A stretch of DNA of 64,000 nucleotides, taken from Rhodopseudomonas sp. AAP120 (lineage in GTDB: Bacteria > Pseudomonadota > Alphaproteobacteria > Rhizobiales > Xanthobacteraceae). The translations under genes were made by a program, and so were the position numbers. Shown here in pieces: positions 34,384 through 43,426 of this stretch. Below the pieces are notes generated by a model that saw only the letters and a program-made list of their open reading frames with translations, was not told where the DNA came from and did not search any database. The stretch covers positions 40,180 through 104,179 of the forward strand of contig NZ_LJIC01000018.1 of NCBI RefSeq assembly GCF_001295845.1. Direction: 5' to 3'. The first letter of the stretch is position 1, and every line of letters begins with the position of its first letter.

Positions 34384-35682
34384 TCAGCAATCCAGCGTCA
34401 TGTCGCGTTCCCAGTCGGTCAGGTGGCGCGCGAAGTCGTTCCATTCCTGGTGCTTGAGCTTCAGATAGGCTGGGACGTATTCGCCGAGGCTGGTCTTGAG
34501 CAGTTCGGACGCCTCCAGCGCGCGCAGCGCGTCGAGCAGGTTCAGCGGCAGCCGCTTGGCATCGGCGACCGTGTGGCCGTCCTGATACATGTTGATGTCG
34601 AGCCGCTTGCCGGGATCGCGCTGGCGCTCGATGCCGTCGAGACCGGCGGCGAGGATCGCGGCTTGCATCGCGTAGGGATTGGCGGCGCCGTCGGCCAGCC
34701 GCAGTTCGAACCGCCCTGCCTCGGGAATGCGGATCATGTGGGTCCGGTTGTTGCCCGAATAGGTCACCGTGTTGGGCGACCAGGTCGCACCGGACGTGGT
34801 GCGCGGCGCGTTGATGCGCTTGTAGGAGTTGACCGTGGGGTTGAGAATCGAGGCGAGCGCGTCGGCCGAATGAATGATGCCGCCGATGAAGTAATAGCCG
34901 AGCGGCGAGACACCGAGCTCACCGTCCTCGTCCTCGAACGCGTTCTTGCCGTCCTTCCAGAGCGACACGTGGACATGACAGCCGTTGCCGGTGAGATTGG
35001 AGAACGGCTTGGGCATGAAGGTCGCCCGCATGTCGTGCTTTTCGGCGATCGACTTCACCATGTATTTGAAGAAGGCGTGGCGATCGGCGGTCACCAGCGC
35101 GTCGTCGTAGTCCCAGTTCATCTCGAACTGGCCGTTGGCGTCCTCGTGGTCGGTCTGGTAGGGCCGCCAGCCGAGCTGCAGCATGCCGTCGCTGATCTCG
35201 CGGACCACGTCGAACCGCCGCATCAGCGCCGATTGATCATAGCAGGGCTTGCTCTGGCGGTCGGCACCGTCCTTGATGCTCTGGCCGTCGGCGGCGATCA
35301 GGAAGAACTCGCATTCGACGCCGCTCTTGAGTTGAAGCCCCTTCTCGGCCGCCCTGGCTTTGAGCTTCTTCAGCAGGTTGCGCGGCGCCTGCTCGACCGG
35401 CTTGCCGTTCATCCACAGATCGGCGGCGAGCCAGCCCACTTCCGGCTTCCACGGCAGCTGGATCAGGCTGTCGGGATCCGGAATGGCGAACAGATCGGGG
35501 TCCGCGGGGGTCATGTCCAGCCAGGTCGCGAAGCCGGCAAAGCCTGCGCCGTTCTTGGCCATCGTGGCGATCGCTTCTGCCGGCACCAGCTTGGAGCGCT
35601 GGGTGCCGAGCAGGTCTGTGAAGGATATCAGAAAGTACTTGATGTTCTTCTCTTTGGCGGCCGCTACGAGGTCGACGGTCAT
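34384..35682 (-). CDS. gmaS: Glutamine-synthetase-type ligase, probable gamma-glutamylmethylamide synthetase (GlnT/GmaS)
   Basis: A 432-aa member of the glutamine synthetase family, of the GlnT branch long called type III in rhizobia. Metal and substrate motifs are present: VECEFF near residue 124, NGCHVHVSL near 232, then RTTSGATWSPN and RIPEAGRFELRLAD near 315-330. Proteins of this branch next to glxBCD/mgsABC make gamma-glutamylmethylamide from glutamate, methylamine and ATP. Here it follows the mgsABC-like genes by 31 bp, and the window also holds an NMG-dehydrogenase-type operon, which favours GmaS over a glutamine-making GlnT. The distinction is inference; both activities share the fold. 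Confidence 0.8.
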   Translation of the reverse strand: MTVDLVAAAKEKNIKYFLISFTDLLGTQRSKLVPAEAIATMAKNGAGFAGFATWLDMTPADPDLFAIPDPDSLIQLPWKPEVGWLAADLWMNGKPVEQAPRNLLKKLKARAAEKGLQLKSGVECEFFLIAADGQSIKDGADRQSKPCYDQSALMRRFDVVREISDGMLQLGWRPYQTDHEDANGQFEMNWDYDDALVTADRHAFFKYMVKSIAEKHDMRATFMPKPFSNLTGNGCHVHVSLWKDGKNAFEDEDGELGVSPLGYYFIGGIIHSADALASILNPTVNSYKRINAPRTTSGATWSPNTVTYSGNNRTHMIRIPEAGRFELRLADGAANPYAMQAAILAAGLDGIERQRDPGKRLDINMYQDGHTVADAKRLPLNLLDALRALEASELLKTSLGEYVPAYLKLKHQEWNDFARHLTDWERDMTLDC

Positions 35683-35713
35683 GGAGTCCTCTTGATCCTG
35701 CTGTGAGGCTTCG

Positions 35714-37039
35714 TCAGTAACGTTGTCCGGGAATCCAGTCGGTGCCGACCAGCGGCACGCGGGCGATCGCAGCCGCTTCGACCGTCAGGGCGACGAGGTC
35801 TTCGGGCTCGAGATTGTGAACGTGGCTCTTGCCGCAGGCGCGCGCGATCGTCTGGGTCTCCAGCGTCAGCACCGACAGGTAGTTGGCGAGCCGGCGGCCG
35901 GCGAGGATCGGGTCGAGCCGGCGCGCCAGCTCCGGATCCTGCGTGGTGATGCCGGCCGGGTCGCGGCCCTCGTGCCAGTCGTCATAGGCGCCCGCATGGG
36001 TGCCGAGCGCCTCGTAGTCCTTTTCCAGCGCCGGGCTGTTATCACCGAGCGCAATCAGCGCCGCAGTGCCGATCGCGACCGCGTCGGCGCCGAGCGCCAG
36101 CGCCTTGGCGATGTCGGCGCCGTTGCGGATGCCGCCGGAGACGATCAGTTGCACCTTGCGATGCATGCCGAGATCCTGCAGCGCCTCGACGGCGGGGCGG
36201 ATCGCCGCCAGCGTCGGGATGCCGACGTTCTCGATGAACACTTCCTGGGTCGCGGCGGTGCCGCCCTGCATGCCGTCGATCACGATCACGTCGGCGCCGG
36301 ATTTCACCGCCAGCGCCGTGTCGTAATACGGCCGGCTGGCGCCGACCTTCACGTAGATCGGCTTCTCCCAGTCGGTGATCTCGCGCAGCTCCTCGATCTT
36401 GATCTCGAGATCATCGGGGCCGGTCCAGTCGGGATGGCGCGAGGCCGAGCGCTGGTCGATGCCGGCCGGCAGCGTGCGCATGTGGCCGACGCGTTCGGAA
36501 ATCTTCTGGCCGAGCAGCATGCCGCCGCCGCCCGGCTTGGCGCCCTGGCCGATCACGATCTCGATCGCGTCGGCGCGGCGCAGATCGTCCGGGTTCATGC
36601 CATAGCGCGACGGCAGATACTGATAGATCAGCGTCTGGGAGTGGCCGCGCTCCTCCTCGGTCATGCCGCCGTCGCCGGTGGTGGTGCTGGTGCCGGCCAG
36701 CGTCGCACCGCGGCCGAGCGCTTCCTTGGCAGCGCCGGACAGCGAGCCGAAGCTCATGCCGGCGATGGTGACCGGGATCTTCAGCTCGATCGGCTTCTTG
36801 GCGAAGCGGCTGCCGAGCACGACTCCGGTGCCGCATTTCTCGCGATAACCCTCGAGCGGATAGCGCGACATCGAGGCGCCGAGAAACAGCAAATCGTCGA
36901 AATGCGGCAGCCGCCGCTTCGAGCCGCCGCCGCGGATGTCGTAGATGCCGGTCGCCGCGGCGCGCTGGATCTCGGAGATCGTGTAGGGATCGAACGTCGC
37001 CGAAACCCGCGGGGTCGTGCGTGGAGGAGTAGCAGACAT
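35714..37039 (-). CDS. mgsC: FMN-binding glutamate-synthase-like subunit, probable N-methylglutamate synthase subunit C (GlxD-like)
   Basis: A 441-aa protein equal to the FMN/synthase domain of glutamate synthase. Conserved blocks are QGAKPGGGGMLLG near residue 170, VKVGASRPYYDTA near 245, VIVIDGMQGGTAATQE near 265 and VSGGIRNGADIAKALALGADAVAIGTAAL near 320. In the N-methylglutamate pathway this subunit transfers the methylamine moiety of gamma-glutamylmethylamide to a 2-oxoglutarate-derived acceptor. It starts 12 bp after the GlxC-like gene. No iron-sulfur cysteine cluster of full-length GltB is apparent at the C-terminus. Confidence 0.85.
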   Translation of the reverse strand: MSATPPRTTPRVSATFDPYTISEIQRAAATGIYDIRGGGSKRRLPHFDDLLFLGASMSRYPLEGYREKCGTGVVLGSRFAKKPIELKIPVTIAGMSFGSLSGAAKEALGRGATLAGTSTTTGDGGMTEEERGHSQTLIYQYLPSRYGMNPDDLRRADAIEIVIGQGAKPGGGGMLLGQKISERVGHMRTLPAGIDQRSASRHPDWTGPDDLEIKIEELREITDWEKPIYVKVGASRPYYDTALAVKSGADVIVIDGMQGGTAATQEVFIENVGIPTLAAIRPAVEALQDLGMHRKVQLIVSGGIRNGADIAKALALGADAVAIGTAALIALGDNSPALEKDYEALGTHAGAYDDWHEGRDPAGITTQDPELARRLDPILAGRRLANYLSVLTLETQTIARACGKSHVHNLEPEDLVALTVEAAAIARVPLVGTDWIPGQRY

Positions 37040-37051
37040 CAGAAGTCCCCG

Positions 37052-37738
37052 TCAGTAAGAGGCGGCGTTGTCGACGTGGAAGTGGTAGAGCGTGCGCGCC
37101 GAGCCATACATCCGGAAGTCGTCGACCTTGGTGTCGTCGAGCCCGGCACGGCCGAGCAGGGCAGCGAGCCGCTCGCGATCTTCGTCCGCCATCGGCTTTT
37201 CGATGCAGTCGGCGCCGAGACTCTTCACCTGGCCGCGGACGAAGATCGTGGCTTCGTAGATCGAGTCGCCGAGCGCTTCGCCGGCATCGCCCAGCACCAC
37301 GAGATTGCCCGCTTGCGCCATGAAGGCGCTCATCGAGCCGATCGACCCTTTCACCAGGATATCGATGCCCTTCATCGAAATGCCGCAGCGCGCCGAGGCG
37401 TCGCCGTCGATGATCAACAGGCCGCCGCGGCCGGTGGCGCCGGCGGACTGGCTGGCGTCGCCCATCACATGCACGGTGCCGGACATCATGTTCTCGGCGA
37501 CGCCGGTGCCGGCATTGCCGTGAATCCGCACGCTGGCGAATTTGTTCATGCCGGCGCAGTAGTAACCGACGTGGCCCTTGATATCGAGTTCGATCGGCAC
37601 GTTGAGGCCGGCGCCGATGGCGTGCTTACCTTGTGGGTTGTCGATTTCCCACGCCGTCTGGTTGGTGTCCGGCGTGAGGCGGTGGAGCGCTGCGTTCAGC
37701 TCGCGCACGGAGCTGACGGCGAGGTCACAGGTCGGCAT
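37052..37738 (-). CDS. mgsB: GltB C-terminal domain-like protein, probable N-methylglutamate synthase subunit B (GlxC-like)
   Basis: A 228-aa protein of the right-handed beta-helix family that forms the C-terminal domain of glutamate synthase (GXGXG repeats): HVGYYCAGMNKFASVRIHGN, then GDASQSAGATGRGGLLIIDG and GNLVVLGDAGEALGDSIY. In GlxC/MgsB it is a separate structural subunit between the amidotransferase and synthase subunits. Its ATG (37738) overlaps the stop codon of the upstream gene by one base, so translation is coupled. Confidence 0.85.
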   Translation of the reverse strand: MPTCDLAVSSVRELNAALHRLTPDTNQTAWEIDNPQGKHAIGAGLNVPIELDIKGHVGYYCAGMNKFASVRIHGNAGTGVAENMMSGTVHVMGDASQSAGATGRGGLLIIDGDASARCGISMKGIDILVKGSIGSMSAFMAQAGNLVVLGDAGEALGDSIYEATIFVRGQVKSLGADCIEKPMADEDRERLAALLGRAGLDDTKVDDFRMYGSARTLYHFHVDNAASY

Positions 37739-38634
37739 TACGAACGTTCCCAGGCGTAGACGGTGGCGGGCTCGGGCTCGAATACCCGGGCTTTCTCGAT
37801 CGCGGGCAGCACCGACAGCGCGCGATATTCGGAGCCGAACGCGACGTAGTCGTCGGACTCGGCCATGATGGCGGGCTTGCAGGAGATCGGATCGCGCAGC
37901 ACCGCGAAGCCGTCGCGGGTGCCGACCACGAAGGTGAAGAAGCCGTCGAGATCGTTGAGGCTCGAGGTCAGCGACTGCTTCAAGCTGTCGCCCTGGTTCA
38001 TCCGCCAGGTCAGATAGCCGGCGGCGACCTCCGAGTCGTTCTGCGTGGCGAAGCTCATGCCTTCGCGCACCAGCGTGCGGCGGATGCTGTTGTGGTTGGA
38101 CAGCGAGCCGTTGTGCACCAGGCACTGATCCTCGCCGGTCGAGAACGGATGCGCGCCGTTGATGGTCACCGCCGACTCGGTCGCCATGCGGGTGTGGCCG
38201 ATGCCGTGGCTGCCGCTCATCGCCGGCAGCGCGAATTCGTTGACGACGTGTTCCGGCAGGCCGACGTCCTTGTAGATCTCCATGTGGGTGCCGACGCTGA
38301 CGAGTTGCACCTTGCCGGCGTTGGCCTTGACCCATTGCAGCGCCTTGGGCTCGGCATCGCGCGGCAACCGCGCCACGATGTGATTGGCGCGGACGGTGAG
38401 GGTAATCGGGCCGCCGAGCGCGGCCGAGAACTCCTGCGCCAGTGCTTCGGTCGCGCTGGCGTCTTCGGCGCGCAGCGTCAGCTTGACCTCGTCGGCGCTG
38501 CCGGCGCCGTACACTGCGACGCCGGCGCTGTCCGGCCCGCGGGCCGACATCGTCACCAGCATCTTCGACAGCATGGCGCCGAGTTGCGGCTCGAGTGCCT
38601 TGTTCTTGAGGAAAAGTCCGACGATCCCGCACAT
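37738..38634 (-). CDS. mgsA: Class-II glutamine amidotransferase, probable N-methylglutamate synthase subunit A (GlxB-like)
   Basis: A 298-aa Ntn-type amidotransferase. The nucleophile is Cys2 (MCGIVGLF), followed by SARGPDSAGVAVYG near residue 33 and the glutamine-binding GHTRMATES near 147 and HNGSLSNH near 172. In MgsABC it hydrolyses gamma-glutamylmethylamide so that methylamine is channelled to the FMN subunit. It is the first gene of the four-gene leftward operon; a promoter-like sequence lies 24-53 bp upstream. In a plain Glx context it would be described only as a glutamate-synthase-like amidotransferase. Confidence 0.85.
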   Translation of the reverse strand: MCGIVGLFLKNKALEPQLGAMLSKMLVTMSARGPDSAGVAVYGAGSADEVKLTLRAEDASATEALAQEFSAALGGPITLTVRANHIVARLPRDAEPKALQWVKANAGKVQLVSVGTHMEIYKDVGLPEHVVNEFALPAMSGSHGIGHTRMATESAVTINGAHPFSTGEDQCLVHNGSLSNHNSIRRTLVREGMSFATQNDSEVAAGYLTWRMNQGDSLKQSLTSSLNDLDGFFTFVVGTRDGFAVLRDPISCKPAIMAESDDYVAFGSEYRALSVLPAIEKARVFEPEPATVYAWERS

Positions 38635-38657
38635 GGGCTGACTCCATTGTTGGCGCC

Positions 38658-38687
38658 AGCATATCCACGGACAAATCGTCCCGTCAA
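38658..38687 (-). promoter_or_regulatory. Putative promoter of the mgsABC-gmaS operon
   Basis: On the minus strand TTGACG (38687-38682) and TATGCT (38663-38658) are 18 bp apart, giving a leader of about 15-20 nt before the ATG. Just upstream lies an imperfect palindrome TTTCCTGATAAGAAA (38704-38718), a possible binding site for the neighbouring XRE-cupin regulator. Confidence 0.5.
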
Positions 38688-38825
38688 CTCTGGGGAACGT
38701 AAGTTTCCTGATAAGAAATTAGCCAGTCCGCCCGAATTGGTGGCGACAGTTCCGGCCGTGGGCGGGCCTTGGGGAACTGACGCCTCGACCGCGGGACGGC
38801 GCGCAGCCTCTGCGCCGGAGGTTCG

Positions 38826-39479
38826 TCAGCTCCGCGGATAGACGATGATCGACAAATAGGTCATCGGCAGCTTCACCAGCGTTTCCGGGCCGTGCAGCGC
38901 GCCGGAATCGAACAGCATCGAGTCACCGGGGCGGAGCCGATAGGAATTGTCGCCGTGGCGATAGATCACCTCGCCGGTCAGCATGTAGATGAACTCCATG
39001 CCGGCGTGCTGGAAGGCGGTGTAGGTGGTGGCGCCTTCCTGCAGCGAGATCAGATACGGCTCGACCACGACGTCGCCGCCGATCACATGGCCGAGCAGCT
39101 GATAGCGGTGGCCGGCCTTGGAGCCGCGCCGTTCGATCGTCACGCCCTGCTTGGCGCGGACGAAGGAGCAATCCCGCCGCTGCTCGGAAGCCGCGAACAG
39201 CAGGCTGAGCGGCACGTTCAAGGCTCCGGCGATCGATTGCAGCGTCGACAATGACGGCGAGATCTGGCCGTTTTCGATCTTGGACAGCATGCCGGCTGAA
39301 ATCTTCGAGGCGCTGGAAAGATCGGAAACCGACAGATCCCGCTCGCGCCGGATCGCGCGAATTTTTGCGCCGAGCGCGCGTTCCAGGCTGCGCTCGCCGT
39401 CCTGCGGGGCGCTCGACCCGGTGCGATAGTCGGCTGAGCCGCGGCCCGGCTCCGCCGGCTTGGCTTCGGTCTTCTTCAT
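38826..39479 (-). CDS. XRE-cupin transcriptional regulator
   Basis: A 217-aa protein from ATG 39479; the frame continues upstream without family similarity. Residues about 38-92 are a XRE helix-turn-helix (RAIRRERDLSVSDLSSASKI, then GMLSKIENGQISPSLSTLQS), and residues 120-215 form a cupin barrel (FQHAGMEFIYMLTGEVIYRHG, then YRLRPGDSMLFDSGALHGPE). Such regulators sense small ligands and control amine, polyamine or sulfonate metabolism. It lies upstream of mgsABC on the same strand and divergent from the amide transporter, so it is placed to control both. Confidence 0.88.
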   Translation of the reverse strand: MKKTEAKPAEPGRGSADYRTGSSAPQDGERSLERALGAKIRAIRRERDLSVSDLSSASKISAGMLSKIENGQISPSLSTLQSIAGALNVPLSLLFAASEQRRDCSFVRAKQGVTIERRGSKAGHRYQLLGHVIGGDVVVEPYLISLQEGATTYTAFQHAGMEFIYMLTGEVIYRHGDNSYRLRPGDSMLFDSGALHGPETLVKLPMTYLSIIVYPRS

Positions 39480-39919
39480 TGCTGGAAAAATCCTTATCAA
39501 ACGAGGCTGTCCGCTCATCAATATGCCGCACACAGGCGTGGTTTCAACCGATCAATCCGGGGTTGTGTGGTCGGCGGCAGATGGATTCCGGCGCATCCTC
39601 GCGACAGCTTTATCGGACTCTCGGACAAATCGCGCTGGCCCCGGCGACGGAGCACCTGCCGTTCACGCGACCAAGCGTTGTCGGGTGTTCTGCACAAGCA
39701 CGATGCGCCCGTGCCTTCCGACCTATCAGTTCCATGCCAATCCACTACGCATCGCCGGATCGCTCGCGGCAAAACTGAAATCAATGGCGCGGCTTTCATC
39801 CATCGCCGCCGAAAGCTGTGACTACCAATGCAATAAGTTTACTCTTGAGAATAAGTTACCGCTCGATATCGTCCGGAAACTAGATTTCGTGGTGAGAAAA
39901 CACCTCCTGGAGGCGATCG
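39480..39919. promoter_or_regulatory. Divergent control region before the amide transporter operon
   Basis: 440 bp without a supported gene, AT-richer towards its right end. AATAAGTT occurs twice, at 39832 and 39850, exactly 18 bp apart, overlapping the candidate promoter listed separately. The left end contains CCTTATCA near 39491, similar to the ATAAG core upstream of mgsA. Small open frames here overlap one another in several frames and are not convincing genes. Confidence 0.5.
39845..39872 (+). promoter_or_regulatory. Putative promoter of the amide transporter / DMFase operon
   Basis: TTGAGA (39845-39850) and TATCGT (39867-39872) with 16-bp spacing, flanked by the direct repeat AATAAGTT. 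A start near 39880 gives a 40-nt leader before ATG 39920, which has TGGAGG as ribosome site. Confidence 0.35.
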
Positions 39920-41236
39920 ATGCGAACTAGTCGGCGGTCATTTCTAAAAACTACGGCGCTCGGGGCGGGTGCCGCCATTGCCGCGCCCTACATGTTTGTC
40001 CGGACCATCGACCAGGCGTGGGGCGCCCAGTCGTGGATCAAGAAAGGTGAGCCGATCAAGGTCGGCCTGCTGTTCTCGCTGTCCGGCGGCCTCGCCGTGC
40101 CCGAAGAAGACTCCACTCTGGTGATGCAATACGCGATCGACGAGATCAACAAGGCCGGCGGCGTCGCCGGCATGCCGATCGAGCCGATGATCGTCGATGC
40201 GAAGTCGGATTTCAAGGTCTACTCCGAGAAGACCAAGGAACTCATCCTGCGCAACAAGGTGGTGTCGATCTTCGGCTGCTACACCTCGGCGAGCCGCAAG
40301 GCCATCCTGCCGACCGTGATGGCGCAGGATCATCTGCTCTACTACCCGACCTGCTACGAAGGCGCCGAATGCACGCAGAACACCATCTGCACCGGCCCGC
40401 TGGCCAACCAGCATTCCAAGGACCTGATCCCCTACATGGTCCAGCAGTTCGGCAAGAAGGTGTTCTTCGTCGGCTCCAACTATGTCTGGCCGAAGGAATC
40501 CAACAAGAACGCCAAGATCTGGCTGGAGAAGGCCGGCGGCGAACTGCTCGGCGAGGAGTACATCCCGCTCGGCAGCTCCGAATTCGGCCCGGTGCTGAAC
40601 AAGATCCGCGACGCCAAGCCGAACTTCATCTTCTCGACCGTGGTCGGCGCGTCCGACATCGCGTTCCACAAGCAGTTCAAGCAGGAAGGCTTCAAGGTCG
40701 ACTCGATGCCGATCGCCTCGCTCACCACCGGTGAGATCGAAACCCGCGCGATGGGCAACGAATTCGGCGCCGGCCATTTCCTGTCCGCGCCGTACTTCCA
40801 GGCGCTGGACAACCCGACCAACCACAAATTCGTCGAGGGTTTCCTCAAGAGCAAATACGGCAAGAACGGCACGACGCACTACAACATGGAGGAGACGTAT
40901 CTCTCCGCCTATGTGTTCAAGGCCGGGCTCGAGAAGACCATCGCGGCGGTCGGCGTCGAGGGCGTGACGCCGCGGGCGATCCGCGATCACTCCGGCGGCG
41001 TCAAGGTCGAGGACAACATCTCCCCTGAAGGCCTGATCTGGATCGACGACCAGAACTTCAACACCTGGCTGAAGCCGAAGATCGGCCAATGCCAGGCGGA
41101 CGGCAGCTTCAAGATCGTCAAGGCTGCCGAGGAGCAGGTCGCGCCGGATCCGTATTCGATCTACCCGGACATCGGCAAATGCACCGCCGACGGCCTCAAG
41201 GGACCGGACGGCAAGCTGCGCAAGAGCGTGATCTGA
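39920..41236 (+). CDS. Tat-exported amide/urea-type ABC substrate-binding protein
   Basis: A 438-aa periplasmic protein. The N-terminus carries a textbook Tat motif SRRSFLK followed by a hydrophobic stretch, so it is exported folded. The mature part belongs to the UrtA/FmdD/AmiC branch of type-I periplasmic binding proteins: IKVGLLFSLSGGLAVPEE, then FGCYTSASRKAILP and YYPTCYEGAECTQN near residue 140. These bind urea, formamide or short-chain amides. As the first gene of the operon leading into N,N-dimethylformamidase it probably captures an N-methylated amide. A hairpin after the gene separates it from the permeases. Confidence 0.9.
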   Translation: MRTSRRSFLKTTALGAGAAIAAPYMFVRTIDQAWGAQSWIKKGEPIKVGLLFSLSGGLAVPEEDSTLVMQYAIDEINKAGGVAGMPIEPMIVDAKSDFKVYSEKTKELILRNKVVSIFGCYTSASRKAILPTVMAQDHLLYYPTCYEGAECTQNTICTGPLANQHSKDLIPYMVQQFGKKVFFVGSNYVWPKESNKNAKIWLEKAGGELLGEEYIPLGSSEFGPVLNKIRDAKPNFIFSTVVGASDIAFHKQFKQEGFKVDSMPIASLTTGEIETRAMGNEFGAGHFLSAPYFQALDNPTNHKFVEGFLKSKYGKNGTTHYNMEETYLSAYVFKAGLEKTIAAVGVEGVTPRAIRDHSGGVKVEDNISPEGLIWIDDQNFNTWLKPKIGQCQADGSFKIVKAAEEQVAPDPYSIYPDIGKCTADGLKGPDGKLRKSVI

Positions 41237-41316
41237 CCGCTCGAGCTGCGACCGCTCGCGCCTGACCATCGGCGACGACCGGGCCTGCCCGTCGGCGCCG
41301 CCCCATCCGACAACGC

Positions 41317-41338
41317 GCGAAGGCGATGCCGCCTTCGC
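41317..41338 (+). terminator. Intercistronic hairpin after the binding-protein gene
   Basis: A perfect 9-bp stem GCGAAGGCG with CGCCTTCGC and a 4-nt loop, in the 143-bp gap before the first permease. It probably favours binding-protein mRNA over the rest of the operon. Confidence 0.6.
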
Positions 41339-41379
41339 CGAACCTTGCCGCATGACCTGCCGCATGATTTGGAGCGACT

Positions 41380-42282
41380 ATGGCCGTCGGATCGTTCTTT
41401 GGCTCGTTCGACTGGAACGCCTTCATCAACGCGCTGATCCTCGGCGTGTCGATTGCCAGCATCTGGCTGATCGCGGCACTCGGCCTGACCATCATCTACG
41501 GCACCGCCGGCGTCATCAATATGGCGCACGGCGAGTTCATCATGCTCGGCGCCTACAGCTCCTACATGCTGCAGAGCTATGTCGGGCTGCCGTTCTTCCT
41601 CTGTGTCCCCGCCGCCTTCGTGATCGTCGGGCTGGTCGGGCTGCTTCTCGAGCGCGGGCTGATCCGCTATCTCTACAAACGTCCGCTCGATACCCTGCTG
41701 GCGACGTTCGGCGTGTCGCTGGTGCTGATGCAGGGCGTGCGGCTGATTTTCGGCAGCGATCCGAAATATCTCGCGGTGCCGCCGATCTTCACCAGCAATT
41801 TCCAGTTCGGTTTCGTCAACATCTCGGCGTTCCGTGTCGTCGTGCTGGCGATCACCATCGGCCTCGTGGTCGCGCTGTGGGCGTTGTTCTATCGGACCCG
41901 GTTCGGCGTCCAGGTCCGCGCCGTGATGCAGGACAAAGAGATGGCGGCGTCGTTCGGCATCAACTCCGACCGCGTCTATATGCTCACCTTCGCGATCGGC
42001 GCCGGACTAGCCGGCATCGCCGGCTCGCTGTTCGGCGTGCTCAACATCGTGCTGCCGACGATGGGCACCGGCTATGTGGTGCAAGCGTTTCTGGTCGTGG
42101 TGGTCGGCGGCGGCACGCTGGCCGGCAGCGTCATCGCCGGCGGCGCCACAGGCGAGCTGCAGTCGATCTTCGCCTATTTCACCAACGACACCTTCGCCCG
42201 CTTCGTTCTCTACGTGCTGATCGTGGTGTTCCTGCGCATTCGACCGCAGGGCCTGTTCGCACCGTCGGCCAGGCGACGTTAG
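41380..42282 (+). CDS. ABC transporter permease, UrtB/LivH type
   Basis: A 300-aa inner-membrane protein with about eight helices. GTAGVINMAHGEFIMLGAYSSYM near residue 45-67 is the LivH/UrtB family signature, and the cytoplasmic loop RAVMQDKEMAASFGINSDRVY near 180-200 is the ATPase-docking region. It forms the channel together with the following LivM-type permease. The ATG lies 143 bp after the binding-protein gene and the next gene follows after 27 bp. Confidence 0.9.
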   Translation: MAVGSFFGSFDWNAFINALILGVSIASIWLIAALGLTIIYGTAGVINMAHGEFIMLGAYSSYMLQSYVGLPFFLCVPAAFVIVGLVGLLLERGLIRYLYKRPLDTLLATFGVSLVLMQGVRLIFGSDPKYLAVPPIFTSNFQFGFVNISAFRVVVLAITIGLVVALWALFYRTRFGVQVRAVMQDKEMAASFGINSDRVYMLTFAIGAGLAGIAGSLFGVLNIVLPTMGTGYVVQAFLVVVVGGGTLAGSVIAGGATGELQSIFAYFTNDTFARFVLYVLIVVFLRIRPQGLFAPSARRR

Positions 42283-42309
42283 CCCCTTCGAGCGATCAGC
42301 GAGGCGACC

Positions 42310-43416
42310 ATGAACATCTATCATAATGTCAAGGCGCAGTGGCTGGCCTATGCGGTGTTCTTCGCGGCGCTCGCGGTGGTGCCGGTGCTGGTCAGCGATT
42401 CCTTCCTGCTGAATCAGTTCGCCACCTATGGGGTGTTCGGGCTGCTGGCGCTGTCGATCAGCCTGTGCTGGGGCTTCGGCGGCATCCTCAACCTGGGGCA
42501 GGGCATCCCGTTCGGGCTCGCTGCCTACGGCATGGCGATGACCATGCAGATGCAGACGCAGGACGCGGCGAACCCGCTGCCGCCGTTCATGCTCAACAAC
42601 AGCCTCGACCATCTGCCGATGTTTTGGGAGCCGTTTCGCAACACCACTCTGGGCATTATCCTGTCTCTGATCGTGCCGACGCTGTTCTGCGCCATCTTCG
42701 GTGGGCTGATGTTCCGCGCCCGCGTCTCCGGGCCGTTCTTCGCCATCATGACGCTGGCGATGCTGAGCGCGTGGTACACGCTGATCCTGGACGTGCAGCC
42801 CTACACCAACGGCGCCAACGGCATCACGCCGCCGTCGCCGCTGAAGCTCGGTGAGTACAGCGTCGATCCTTACAGCCCGGCGGCGTATTGGACCGTGCTG
42901 CTGCTGCTGCTGGTCGCGACCGTCACCGCCAAGCTGATGACGCTGAGCCGGTTCGGGCTGGTGGTGCAGGCGGTGCGTGGCGACGCGGAGCGGGTGCGCT
43001 TCCTCGGCTACAACGTCGCCGGCTATGAGACGCTGGTCTACACCATCGCGGGCTTCATCGCCGCCGTCGCCGGCTGCTGCTGGGTGATGCTGACGCAATA
43101 CGTCTCGCCGGCGCAGTTCGACACAACGTTTAGCCTGTCGATGGTGATCTGGGCCGGCATCGGCGGGCGGCTGTCGCTGCTCGGTGCGATCGTCGGCGCG
43201 TTCCTGATCCAGGGTGCGCAGAGCTATCTGGGCGACACCTTCCTCAACACCTGGCTGCTGGTGCTCGGCGGCTTCTTCATCCTGGTGGTGCGCTTCCTGC
43301 CGAAGGGGCTCGCCGGCCTGATCGAGAGCGCGCTTGGCCGCCTGACCTCTCGGCGCGGTCGCGACGACGGCAACGGCGTCGCTGCTTCCCGCCTCGTTCC
43401 GCAACCCGGCGAATGA
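42310..43416 (+). CDS. ABC transporter permease, UrtC/LivM type
   Basis: A 368-aa inner-membrane protein with about nine helices. SLCWGFGGILNLGQGIPFGL near residues 55-74 is the LivM/UrtC signature and RGDAERVRFLGYNVAGYETL near 222-241 the ATPase-docking loop. An insert near 75-110 (MQTQDAANPLPPFMLNNS) makes it longer than LivM, a feature shared with UrtC-type amide/urea permeases. It is followed by the first ATPase gene after 10 bp. Confidence 0.9.
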   Translation: MNIYHNVKAQWLAYAVFFAALAVVPVLVSDSFLLNQFATYGVFGLLALSISLCWGFGGILNLGQGIPFGLAAYGMAMTMQMQTQDAANPLPPFMLNNSLDHLPMFWEPFRNTTLGIILSLIVPTLFCAIFGGLMFRARVSGPFFAIMTLAMLSAWYTLILDVQPYTNGANGITPPSPLKLGEYSVDPYSPAAYWTVLLLLLVATVTAKLMTLSRFGLVVQAVRGDAERVRFLGYNVAGYETLVYTIAGFIAAVAGCCWVMLTQYVSPAQFDTTFSLSMVIWAGIGGRLSLLGAIVGAFLIQGAQSYLGDTFLNTWLLVLGGFFILVVRFLPKGLAGLIESALGRLTSRRGRDDGNGVAASRLVPQPGE

Positions 43417-43426
43417 GGGCGCAGCG

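Noticed and set aside
39480..39919. Several overlapping short open frames before the transporter operon
   Set aside because: They overlap in multiple frames, have no homology or ribosome site, and the stretch has promoter-like composition.
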